Below are positions 12,509 to 24,400 of a stretch of DNA of 64,000 bases, in pieces (the stretch's first letter is position 1; each line of letters starts with the position of its first letter). The DNA comes from Prinia subflava (taxonomy: Eukaryota; Chordata; Aves; Passeriformes; Cisticolidae). Location: NCBI RefSeq assembly GCF_021018805.1, contig NC_086247.1, positions 143,298,878 through 143,362,877 on the forward strand. Reading direction: 5' to 3'. The notes under the pieces were generated by a model. That model ran no database searches. It saw only the letters and a list, made by a program, of their open reading frames with translations, and had not been told where the DNA came from. A program made the position numbers and the translations under genes.

Positions 12509-15500
12509 AATGACCTTTAGCTAAGCATTTATTAGTTCACTTTTCAACCTTAGGTTAAAAAAAATCATAGGGGAAAAAATAACATTATTTTTAATCCCGA
12601 TCCTCTAATTTTTGAGAAATTAAGTTAATCTTCTATTATCACTCTTCAGTTCTGCACATCTCTTTCAGTTTGGTTAATTAGATCTCTGTAATTAAGCAGC
12701 ATGCAGAATGAGCATTGGAATATTTGAATGAACATACAGAAAGAAAATGCCTTTAATTTTGTCAAAAGTTTCTCTTGCACTGTTCCAGTTCCAAACAGTG
12801 GGAAGAAATACCCCTCAGTAGCTAATTTACCATACAGTTAATTTCATCTACTAGTCCCTATGAGGACCAGTCCTGCTTTTCCTACTGATCTGTTCTTACT
12901 AATAACTTTGGTGGTAGCAGAAACAAACCCTTTAAATGCAGAGAAGTGGTCATTATAAAAGGGCATTTGGAATAAATACAAATGTGGGGGGAAAAATCTA
13001 AATAGAAATAAAATTAAGTCCAACTGCATGGTCAGATTTTATGAGGAGAGTGATAGTCATTCCTTAACTATTTATGTTTATCAATCAAAATATAATGGTG
13101 CAGTTCAGAGAAAATACCTGAAAACTTTAAAAACTCAACTATTTCTCTTGGAAAAAAAAGTGAAATTAGGGAAAAGGAGACATGACACTATGTGAAGCTA
13201 TAATCTTGAGTGGAATTTTCACTTACATCCTTAACATTTTATTGCTGTTAGGTGGTTTATGCCTATCAGCAGGTGGGTATGAAGGTCTTGATTTGCCCAT
13301 GGGAATTATTTACATTAAATCTTCAGTGTAGATGCACTCTGCTGTTGTTATGGAGAGTTTCAGACAGTCACAGGTGTGTACTAAGGACATAACAGTGAAT
13401 CTCAAAAGGCACTGATATCTTCTGTGTCTTCCAAACTAAGGCTAGCTAAGGCATTTTGTAATGGTAGCATGTGGAGGAAAGAAAATGGAAAAAGACCTTA
13501 GGAATCCTTGTTAATCTAAAGATGTTCCTGGCAGCTGCTTTAGAAATGCTCTGGGTTCTGCCTTGCCATTACAAGCATCTGTATCAGTAGAGCCCAAATT
13601 TGCCACTCACAGATGCTGGGTTTGAGAATATCAAGCCATCCAGCAGGACAAGGTTTGGTGCTTCTCACAATCCTCAGTTTTAAATTCTTAATTTCTTCTG
13701 TCAACAGCAAGCTTTAGACAGGCTCCCAGCAGACAGTATCCTCTTGGCATGGGAACTGGGAATCACCAGCTCTCGTGTTTCCTGCTTTGGGAAGTGCTGA
13801 CAGGCTCAGAGCACTGCAGGACAAGCAGCTCCTCTCCTCCATCCCTGTCAGCACTGACACCCCCACACAGCCACACACTGCACAGCCACATCCCCCTGCC
13901 CAGACTGGACCTGACCCACTGGGTTTTACAGTCTCAGCTTTCCTCAAGCAAAAGGCCTGAAGGTCATCAGAAACCTTAGCCTGAGCACTTTTCCTGTGGA
14001 TACAACATTTTTTATTATTTTTATTTTTATCAATTTTTCATTGTTGCTTTTTCAGGATACATCAGGACTATAAGAATTTTGAAAGGAAAATCTTGTTGAT
14101 GTGGCATGATTTCCAGGCAGATATCATACCTGGAAATCCAACACCATGCATTTTATTGTGGCACGTGCTCGTGAAGCCTCTTCGTGGTAAAACTAAGAAG
14201 ATTGTATTTTCTCTTGTATAAGGAAAGATTTAACAGGGGAAGGTTCAGTGTCTCTTGAATACCTCAGGCAAACCTTTTCTTTTCACTCTCCTCAAGTTTT
14301 TTCCCTTGGCTTTATATCTTTCCCAGCTGCCTGCTTGCACTGCCGTGATGCAAGAGCACTTCTAAAGCCACATCTCTCTAACTTACAGAGGGTGTTGTTT
14401 CACCTTCAGGGGTCAGAATAAAGAGAAAGGATAAAGGATCAATATATTTAAAACTTCTCATGGATTGAAGCCCTGGAGCTACACTGCTACAGTAAATAAG
14501 TGATAACAGAAAGTCTGTGTGACTTTACCCACTTCCCAGAGCACATATGACATTGTTAGAAAATAAATGGACATGAAGGTTTCTGTGCAGTATCAATTAA
14601 ATAAAGAGAAGGTCAAACCAAAAAATACTTCCTCCTTTTCATAATGAACTTCCATTTCATAAAATACTAAGTCAATAAATTAGATTGAAACTCTTTGGAC
14701 TTCTGGTAATTATGTATTACAGATTATCCCATCTATTAATTATCCAGGAAGAGATCCAGTAATATAATAATCAGAACTGAATTATGTTCTTTGGGAGCTG
14801 AGTCCCAGTCTTATAAATGAACTCTTTTCCTGAAATTCTGTTTTTTCACTGTTACTGATATATGGATTCAGATCAGCCCTCTGGGAGAGAGGATTGTTAT
14901 ATTTTTAAGAGGCAAAGGAAAGGAAAACTTAAACCACTAATGAAGTGTGTTCCTTTATTCCAGTTTGAGTACCTTATGTGTGAAATGCTTCACTTAAACC
15001 CAGATGTTCTATTTTGAATAATTCTCCATGATTGGGTTTTATAACTTGGATGAAATTTCCTTATGGTTATGCTACAATACCTTTTTTTAACTTACAATAA
15101 ACTGAGGAAGGACAAGTAGCCTCATTAAAAAATACAACCCCAGGAAGGTAAAATGAAGGCATTGTGTATAACTCCCTTAAGAGATCTTCAGATTGTCCCA
15201 TTAGGGTGAGATAAAATGTTAATACAATCAGTAGAGGGGTTTTCTTCAGCTATCAACAGGAGCTTAACTTTTTGTCAAAAGCCTGAGTTTAGCTGAATCT
15301 CTGTGACCTAGAATCCACCATATCTTTTATTTACTAATAAATATGGGAAAGGATTGTTGCTATTTTATTGTTTCAGAATGACAATGGCTTTTTCATTTGA
15401 AAACCTAGAAAAGTAATCAAATATTATAGCCACTAGCAACACCAGTCACAGCAAATTAGCATTGTATTTCCTCATCAATGACCTAGTCCTTAAAACATTC

Positions 15501-18037
15501 CAAATTAACATTTTAAATGCATTTCATTGCTGTTTTTTAAAGTAATAACTAATGAATAAATTCCTGCCAGGTGGTGTCTGATATGCAGCTGGCAAAAAAA
15601 TATGGAAGCAGCTGCACTTTAACAAGTAGCCTTCTTTTCACCTGCTAACAAGCATCTGTCAGCTGGCTGTATGGATAAGCAGGACGTGGATTTGCTTGTA
15701 AATAAACCGTACCTGTGAAAATCCTGTGGTGCAGCTCTTCCCTCTACAGGAGGAAAAAGAAGGGGAAGGACCCCTCCAGGAAATTATTTCAAGAAGTGTT
15801 TCAACTGGGATGTAAACTAAACTGGTAACCTAGAACTAACCTAATGTGCTAACCTAACGTGCTAACCTAGAACTTCTACAGACTCTCTATTAAATGGACA
15901 CCATTTATGTCAAAGCCTTTAAAAGACAGAGGCCATTGGAGAATTTAGAAAAAAGGGGAAAAAGGAAAACAGACAACACAGGTTTTTCTGAGGAGAACTA
16001 AGTGCTGTGGTTTAGAGAGAAGAGAAGTTATAGATGTAAAAATGAGAGTGCTTTTAATCATGGCAAAAGCAAAAAACCTTAGGTAGAGAAGAATGGACTT
16101 GGTCCTTCCTGGAGACAATGTCAAAGCTTATTCCAGACTGCATATTTTAAGATCTAAAAAATCTGACTTCTAAGTAGATGAAAAATTTCTCAGAAATTAT
16201 TCAAGGTTGCATGTTTACACAGTAGTTCCTGTTATAAGGTAATTGTGGCCCAAACTCAGATCATCTGCTGCCAGTGTCAGTGTGGTCACCAACCTTCTCC
16301 TCTCCCTCTCCTGACAGCCACTGATGTGAGAGAACCCTGAATGCTATTTGACTCCTACTGCTGGCTGCTAGATTAGTTGAGGAATCAAATGTACTCCTAG
16401 AAATTGGTTCAGATGCTGCCCTGAGTCCCAGACTTTTGTATATTTTGAGTGGACAGAAGAAATGACTGGAGCAAGGACTGTGCTGTCTCCAAAGGCATTA
16501 TTGGAGGTTTAGGAAGGCCTGAATGCTGAAGAGAACCCAGAAACTTAGTGTCCACGGGAGGAAAGATTTAAGCCCTTGCTGCTTTTCTTTACCCAACCAA
16601 AATCTGAGGAACATCAACTGCAAATGTGTACATCTGGAGAGTCACCATGTGAGATAAAAAGTGGGGGCTGCTGATACAGATTGCCTGCAACAGCACTAAC
16701 ATCACATAAACTCTGCCTGTTCTCCTCACCCCAAATGCCAACGTGCAGTCAGTCACTACTGGCATCAACCTGCTTGGGGAAGTTTCCTTCTCAAACCCCA
16801 CAGGGAGCAGGCCCAGCCCTGGCTCCCAAGAGTCCCAGGAAGAAATGTCACATTTTTTCAGCCATTCCAGCAGTCTCAGGGCTGCCAGACCTCTCACAGC
16901 ATGATCTTGGGCAGGGGAGATACTATCAGGCTGTTGAATTAATAAAACCTGTGCCATGGAGAACATGTATAAAACAAGAACAAAACAGAAGAGAAAATTA
17001 GCAGGACCACAGAAAGATTCCCTAGTAATTTTCAAGAGTGATAAAGGACTGGGAGAATCTGGCTGTGCTCTTCCTATGGCTGGTGCCACACTGCCATCCT
17101 GGCACCACTCTCTGCAGCCCATCTCATTTTTGTACTGTCACTCCAGACACCCTACTAATGAAGTTATGTTTAAAAAGCAAGACAGCAGGTTGCCATCACC
17201 TGGTGGTGCTCCAGTGGGAAGCTTTCTGCCTAAGCACAGAATACTTCCATTGCAATTTAGGAAAATACAATCCCATCACAAATACCAAAGCAATCCCTGT
17301 GAGTCTCTGCTGAGTGGTATCATCATTAATTGCAAGGAATATTGCAAAAGCTCATGGCTAGCTGATGGAAAAATAGTTACATTCAGTTTTTATTTTATTT
17401 AAGGAGCTTTTCTTTCAGTAGATAATGATCAGCTCTGCAAAGATAAAATGCTGTCTGGGTTATTGACAAAAGACAGAGTTGAAGTCAGAAAGCCAGTGTA
17501 AGCTTCCTTGTCTTTTTGCATAATAAAATACTCTGTGGCTTCTTCCTTCCTGACAAGCTGCTAGTCAACAAAACAGATGATAATAAAAATATTTAGACTA
17601 ATAAATAGGAAAAATAGCTAAATGTCCATGTATTCTCACTAACCATGCAACTTTCTCATGATAAATTATATTCAAGCAAAAGTAAATACCAGGTCTTGAA
17701 GGTTACTTTAAATAAATAGGTAATTTAAATGCAACAGTAACTTCCTCATTGCTCAGAGTGTTTATTTTTAAAAAGACCGCTTATCAGGAGATGAACTCTC
17801 CTCTTTCAGAACATCTGAGGGCACAGATCAAGGTCACTAACTTTTAACAATCTGATCCAAAGTCTGTCCAGCCTTCTCTAAATGTAACCTAAACCAAAGT
17901 CTCCCTAAAAATCAATCCCTTTTCGGGGGAAAATCAACTGAGTTTGAGAAGGTAGAAAGTGTCAATTTTTGTATCCAGAATAAAAACTTTTCTAGTCTGC
18001 ATCCATTGATGCATGGTTGAATTTTCAAAATTCAGGT
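12509..18037. other. Intronic DNA without genes
   Basis: It is mainly AT-rich. Small structures are a 10-bp hairpin (GATTTCCAGG at 14108-14117 with CCTGGAAATC at 14129-14138) and the short tandem at 15826-15873. The open frames around 16589-17402, on both strands, look like chance. Confidence 0.4.
15826..15873. repeat. Short tandem TAACCTA-led repeat, four units
   Basis: The unit lengths are 11, 13, 13 and 11 bp: TAACCTAGAAC, TAACCTAATGTGC, TAACCTAACGTGC, TAACCTAGAAC. The outer units are identical and the inner two differ by one base. Confidence 0.85.
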
Positions 18038-18108
18038 GGATCATCAGTCTATCAAAACATATTCTAAATGATGGAGATATAGAAGAGATTTTGATAGACT
18101 GATGATCC
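18038..18108. repeat. Perfect 20-bp inverted repeat (hairpin)
   Basis: The left arm is 18038-18057 (begins GGATCATCAG) and the right arm is 18089-18108 (ends CTGATGATCC). They are exact reverse complements over 20 bases with a 31-nt loop. Pairing stops sharply at both ends. In ADARB2 pre-mRNA this would fold into a stable stem. Chance for such a pair within about 100 bp across the window is of order one in 100,000 by simple counting, so it had a specific origin, such as a template-switch mutation or a mobile-element remnant. A microRNA precursor is possible, but the loop is long and there is no flanking stem. Confidence 0.95.
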
Positions 18109-20079
18109 TTATATAAGTTCCATCATCCGTGGTTATTTTCTACCAAAAATGGGAAGGGCAGCCTTCAAGAGGGCATATAATTTCTCTCAGGCTTACATGG
18201 GATATAATTACTGTGGGTTTAATCCTACCTGCTTACCCAGGACATGACAGGACTTTATTTTCTTGTATTAAACAATGTTTTCTATAGACATAGATCAGTA
18301 GACAAATGTACACACACACACACAGAGCATCGTGCAACTTCTTATGTGAGAGCCAAGGCAGTTTTGCCATTGGTTGAGCAGGCTAACATATTCATCCATC
18401 ATCTTTTGAAACACCTTGTTAAAACCATTGTGGGAATGGAGTAACAAAAGTGTATAAATGAGGTTTGCTGTCTTGTGGAGGCACCAGTCTGAGCTAAGTC
18501 TCCATTCTCCAGCCAGGGGAAGCCTTTTTCTTTTATCTCAGCTCTCCTTTGTCTTTTTTTTTTTTCTATTAGAAACAGATCTGTGTTCAGTAGTACAGTA
18601 TATTTGCTATTCACATGCTCATTTGCAATCACTTATCAGCTCAAGCAGCTCAGCAAGCTATAGGCACAGTTTATCTGAAGCTTATTAGCAAAACACGGTG
18701 CTGATACCCTGATAAGGCCTCGCAGGAATTTTTTAGCTCTCCCAGGTATATTTTCTTAGCTCTCCCAGTCTCAGAGTCATCAGAGCTGAGCAGGAGGAAG
18801 GAGAGGAGAGCCATCCTTTGGATGCAGGAGTGGAGCAGGGAAGGCTTCATCCTTTGCTGTGGCACCTTGCAGTGTCCCTCGAGACAGATGGAGACTTGAG
18901 GTAAAGCCTCACAAGTTAAAGGTGGCCTTACCAGCCTCAGTCTTGCACTGGCAGGGTTCTCCCCTCAGTATTTCAGCATTAGAGAACAAGCAAGGTGATG
19001 GATCATCCTCTCAGGTGGAGCAGGATCCTGCAGGGACCAGCTGGTATTTGCAGCATGCTCTTTTGACCCAGCAACATCATCTTACAGGAGTGCAACACTT
19101 GGGTCATGCTTGGCCTTTTCTCATGGTTAGAACTTCAGAGGTAACATTAAATTTTCATCAGACACTTCAAGGAGGTGCCATTTGTACCTTAGCAAGTCTG
19201 AATTACCACATCTATGGCAGGTCAGACTCTTTGGGGTCATTTGCAAAGGAAATGGGAGCTTCTTTTCCAATGCAAGTTCACTTTGGTTTTTGTTTAACCA
19301 GATATTCCAGAATCCAGAGGCTTCCTGGGTTGTTTTGTTTAGAGATGGTATTATCAATGGCTCAGGGTATGCACCACTTGCTTGATGTTATTTTAATTGT
19401 TATTTCAATTGTGGAGGACTCTGCCATTCCCCACACAGCCTGTGGATGATAACAGCTGCTTTATCTGGGTTTTTTTTTTCCTCTTTTTAAGCATTTTAAG
19501 CTTTTAAAGCTTTTTAAGCTCAGTAAAAACAGAGGTTAAACCCTAGTTTAAACATTACTTATGTTACCAACAGAAGCTTCATTATTATTTATGAACTTAT
19601 AGCTCTACAACTTCACCTCAGATAATAATTCAAGATCTTGGATAGGTTTCCTAATGCTGTTTTTATATAATTTATTGCAGTCCTGATATTATTTTACTAT
19701 TAAAATATAATATTACTCCCTATTTCGATTATAATGATTTATATTTCTGTTTATAAAGGTGCCTGTCTGAGTAAGACTTGGAAAGACATGAGCAGAGGAA
19801 CAAAGTGTTTTATAGTTTCATAATAATATCAGGAGTTTACTCCATGGAAAATCAGTAGACTTTCCTTTAAGGAGATTTTATGGTTAATGGTTTGCAAGAG
19901 TGCTGTTGATGTAGCCAGTTTTTATTCCCCTGGTGTTCCAGAAGATGAAATAAGAATCAGCAGATGTCATTTCAACTCTTTTGAAGGAATTCACAACTCC
20001 TTCAAGCTCTTGTCTGCTACAGATTACTTCTGTGCCCAGGTAGATTATCAGCTACTCAGTTTTGTGCTGAAGTTTCTCA
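18109..20079. other. Intronic DNA; low-confidence open frame
   Basis: It contains a short AC run (18310-18323) and an HindIII-rich inverted patch near 19487-19520 (TTTAAGCTTTTAAAGC). A 196-codon open frame at 18859-19449 has no recognisable domain and is of a length expected about once by chance. Confidence 0.4.
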
Positions 20080-21405
20080 CTCTGTGCTGGGTTAGGAACT
20101 GGCTGCATGGCAGGACCAGAGGGTGGTGGTGAAGGTTCTGCATCCAGCTGGTGGCCAGGCACCAGGGGTGTCCCTCAGGGGTCTGTGCTGGGGCCAGCTC
20201 TGTTCGATATTTTATTGATGACATGGATGAGGGGATTGAGTCTTGCATTACTAAATTTGTGGACAACACTAAGCTGGGAGCATGTGTAAATGTGTTGGAA
20301 GGTAGGAGGGCTCTGCAGAGAGACCTGGAAGGGTTGGATGAGTTGGCAGAGTCCAATGGGATGAAGTTTAATAAGTCCAAATGCCCAGTCCTGCATTTTG
20401 GCCATAAGAATCCCCTGCAATGTTATAGACTAGGGACGGTGTGGCTGGACAGTGCCCAGGCAGAAAGGGACCTGGGGGTACTGCTGACAGCAGCTGGACA
20501 TGGGCCAGCAGTGTGCCCTGGTGGGCAAGGAGGCCAATGGCTCCTGGCCTGTGTCAGGAATGGTGTGGCCAGCAGGAGCAGGGAGGTTGTTCTGCCCCTG
20601 TACTCAGCATTGGTGAGGCCACACCTCGAGTGCTGTGTCCAGCTCTGTCCCCTCAGTTCAGGAAGGACATTGAGTGCTGTGTCCAGCTCTGGCCCCTCAG
20701 TTTAGGAAGGACATTGAGTGCTGTGTCCAGCCCTGTCCCCTCAGTTCAGGAAGGACATTGAGTGCTGTGTCCAGCTCTGTCCCCTCAGCTCAGGAAGGAC
20801 ATTGAGTGCTGTGTCCAGCTCTGTCCCTCAGTTTAGGATGGACATTGAGTGCTGTGTCCAGCTGTGTCCCCTCAGCTCAGGAAGGACATTGAGTGCTGTG
20901 TCCAGTTCTGTCCCCTCAGTTCAGGAAGGACATTGAGATGCTTGAGCACATCCAGAGGTGGCAACAAGGCTGGAGAGGGGCTTTAAACACAAACCCTGTG
21001 AGGAATGGCTGAGGGAGCTGTTTAGCCTGGAGAAAAGGAGAGTCAGAGGTGACCTCATCACTCTCTACAACTTCCTGCAAGGTGATTGTGGTCAAGTGAG
21101 GTTGTTCTCTTTCTCTGGGCAGCAACTGACAGAACAGTTGAGGACACAGTTAACCTGTGCCAAAGGAAATAGATATAAGTTGGATATTGGGAAAAAGGTT
21201 TTTAGGGAAAGAGTGATAAAGTACTGGAATGGTCTGCCTGGGGAGGTGGTGCAGTCACCATCCCTGGATGTGTTTAAAAAAGACTGGATGTGGCACTCAG
21301 TGCCATGGTTTAATTGAGGTGTTAGGGCTGGGTTGGACTCGATGATCTTGAAGGTCTCTTCCAACCCAGGGATTCTTTGCTTCTGTGACTCTGTGATTCT
21401 GTATG
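20080..21405 (+). mobile_element. CR1 LINE, 5'-truncated, with decayed ORF2 3' half
   Basis: This is the longest CR1 copy. It begins near GTGCTGGGTTAGGAACTGGC and codes for the reverse-transcriptase motif VPQGSVLGPALF at about 20167-20204. The frame then shifts: the next block (DDMDEGIESCITKFVDNTKLG) is in another frame, and the catalytic F-x-D-D position reads FVDN, so the second Asp is Asn. Further blocks are AERDLGVLL and NGVASRSREVVLPLYSALVR. The region after that is interrupted by a 44-bp tandem array (20628-20934). The C-terminal ORF2/3' end then resumes (LFSLEKRRVRGDL, YKLDIGKKVFRERV, YWNGLPGEVVQSPSL) and closes with GGTTGGACTCGATGATCTTG and ATTCTGTG-like tail units. It is dead by frameshift and active-site change. 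Confidence 0.95.
20628..20934 (+). repeat. 44-bp minisatellite, seven units, inside CR1
   Basis: GAGTGCTGTGTCCAG recurs at 20628, 20672, 20716, 20760, 20804, 20847 and 20891, and the next GAG is at 20935. Periods are 44, with one of 43. The unit equals the CR1 ORF2 stretch coding about LE-YCVQFWAPQFKKDI-E, shortened from 45 bp, which a single-copy CR1 has once. The units differ by only a few bases each, such as TTTAGG or CTCAGG in place of TTCAGG. Confidence 0.97.
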
Positions 21406-24400
21406 TGGCATACAGAGCTCCTGCCTTTCATCTGCAGGCTTGGCTCTGAATTTGGGCACAACAGGTAAGTCCCACGTACCCTACACAGTCTGACTAGCCT
21501 TGGCTGAGAGCACTGCTTCAGCTGAGCTTTACAAAAACTGCACACAAATTTGTCTCAAAACTGCCTTTTGCAGTTTGTCCATGCTGAAAGCTGAAAGGTG
21601 GTACATCATTTTACCCCAGTTTTTTAGTCTGAGCATTCAGACTGCTACCAACCCTCCTTTGTGCCTTGTGTGATTTTATTCAGCAGTATATTCTTTCCTC
21701 TGTCTGCAGTTAAGGATTTGTGGCAGCTGCTGGAGAGGTAGTGCTCCAGCATGAGCATTTTTTGCAACCTGTCCAGCAAAGCACCCCTAGTCTGTCAGGA
21801 AATGTGTGTTTGTATTCAGAAAAGTGCATCCACCATTTCTGGCTCTTTTCAACACGAGGAGTTCTGCTAAAACATTTCAGGAGGATCTTCTCATCTGCTG
21901 TGTCAGTGGAACTTTTTCTCTTTCTGTCAAGGTTCTGGCACTGATACAATAAATATCCAGGCCCAGATGGGCCAGAAAGCTGTGGATGGGAGATGTCTGT
22001 GAAATCTGCAGGACCACCTCTTTGGGCACAGCTCGTGCCAGTGCTGTGTCTGGAGGAGTTGCTGCTCCTCATCAGGAGGACATGGTCCAGTATTTCCTCT
22101 GAAGGCAAACAGAGAGACAGTGATGTCCTGCATAAAAAGAACTGCTCTGATAATTAAGTCAAACCACTAAGTCATTTTAAGATTTCTTGTGTTTTTCTCT
22201 CATGGAAGGAAACACTCACAGAAATCAAATGAAAAAGAAAAAACTTACAGGACAGAGTGTGCAGAGCTCTGAGAGGCCTCTGTCACTGCCCCATATGATA
22301 CTACCATGTAAGATCTGGTCAGAGATGTATCCAGTTAATTAATAACCCCTTCAGCTTCTTAATCATACAAATAACAATTCTGTCAGCTGCATGTGGAAGG
22401 CAAATTAAATTTTCACTGTCCATGTCTCTGAGATCCAAGTCCTCCACAATTTGTAATGCACATTTCTTAATTATGTAGTGGTTTTTGAACATGAGCCCAA
22501 TCACTTTTTGCAATCTAGGGCACCTGGAAGCCTTCCTAGTGGAGTTTCTGCTCTGTAGAGTTTGCCAGAGTGCCTCAAAATGTCCTGCTAGCGACCCAGA
22601 TGACTTCTGACCTGTAACAGGATGAGCACCTCCTGCCATTTGCCCTACTTTGCAGTGGAAGGGAAGGCAAGGCACTTTCCTCAATGATGGGAGGGAAGTA
22701 AAGGCACTTTCCTCAGCTGTGGCAAAATTACACTGATCAGAACTTGAGGATAAGGATAAGAAGTCCAAGACAGACACTCATCATCATCATCTCAGCTTCT
22801 GTTTAGATTGAGATGCTTCTTCAAATTCAGATGATATGAATGTAAATGAGGATTTATTATCTGACATGTCTTATAAAATTAAGAATCATATAATAACAGT
22901 AAATTACAAGCAGCAGCCTCTCCTAAAATTACCCATCTCATTTTACAGTAGTACTAACTTGCTCTGCATGTGCCCTTTTAAGTAACTGGGAAAAAAAACC
23001 CTCATTAAAGTAGTTTATTGTAAGAGATATAATAGGATCCATACTACGAAAAGCAAATAATATAAACTGTGCACAAAAAGGGAGGGATGTCATTTTACAT
23101 CCTTCTGAATTTCTATAAACACAGAGTCCCTCCCCTACACATTTGGAAAAAGTGATGTAGGGGATGGATATTATTAACTGGTCTATAACAAATGGAACCA
23201 GGTAACAAGGATGCAGACCCATGCTTGTCTGCTAGGCTTGACAGTGTGTGTGTAGCAGTGATTCAACTGACACCACCAAGTAATCTTAAAACCAGGTTGT
23301 CACACCACGCAGAGAGTTTTATTCTTTGAAGCTCTGTATAGATGGACCATATGTAACACCTGCCCTATTCAGCATTTTGCAGTATTTGGATTGTGTTCAC
23401 AGCAATAAAAAAACTTTTATTATTTCAGTGCATCATATTTTGTTAATACTATGCCTAAAGTATATTGAATATTGACCCTAAAATACCATGGTTCAATATA
23501 TACTGTGCTAGAATACATCTTGTTACAGAAATATCTGATTAGAGACACATTTTGTTTGGAATTTGTATCTCATTTATCTTTTTTGATTTTTTTTTCTTAT
23601 TCAGGCAATAAAAGGAGAAAATTGCATCTTAGTACACTGGTATAATAACATTTTATCTTAGAAATAGCCTGACCTTATTCCAACAACTAGCTTTTACATG
23701 GAGATATTATGATTTTAAATTCAGGTCTCCAGGTGAAAGTGAAAAGAGTGATTTAGATAAAATTAGATTGTTAATTTAAAATGGCAGCTAGGAATCTAAA
23801 GTTTGTTTAAGTTATGTTTCTCTCCCACCATTCAGCTGCTTTCAAGCCAAAATAGACGTTGCTGTGAGCAGGGAAGGAATCCTTTTATAATATTGATCCT
23901 GCAGTAACAATTGATACATCCCAGACCGTTATGTTGTACAGACATATTCTAAACCCAGCAGTTTGATAATACTGGAAAGGTTTTGTCATTTGTTTAAAGC
24001 AGGGCTGTTCTCTGAGGTTGCTGTTGGAAGCAGACCATGCTGTGCTCATGTGCAGCAGTTAGGATGGCTCCCTGATTTCCCCGAGCTGATGATGCTACTA
24101 ACGGCCTGTATCCCATTTTAGCTTTTCTTACTATATATGAGCATGAATTTCATGAATTTCAAACTGCCCCACTGCAGAAAAACCTCAGGTCATTTGTTTA
24201 ACTGCATGAATTCTCCTCCCAGGAGAAAAATGGGATCCAGCCATGAATCCTGTGCCTGCCCCATGAGAGAAGTCACACTCAGCCATCAGCCATCCCTGCT
24301 TCACTTCTTTTGCACAAAGTGTTTCCTTTGAAACAAGAAAGGAAAGAAGTGGTGTCCAAGAATTAGTGGATTTTCCTCCCAATTCAGTCTCTGTCTCCTG

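Noticed and set aside
16589..17402. 177-codon minus and 148-codon plus open frames overlapping each other
   Set aside because: They overlap on opposite strands, have low-complexity wording, and show no domain or splice logic.
18859..19449. 196-codon open frame on the plus strand
   Set aside because: It has no recognisable domain, no family resemblance and no codon bias. About one frame this long is expected by chance in 64 kb on six frames (rough estimate).
20628..20934. CRISPR-like periodic array
   Set aside because: The units are contiguous with no unique spacers. They are CR1-derived tandem copies in a vertebrate intron.
22319..22777. 152-codon minus-strand open frame
   Set aside because: It has no recognised domain, and neither splice-site context nor composition supports coding.
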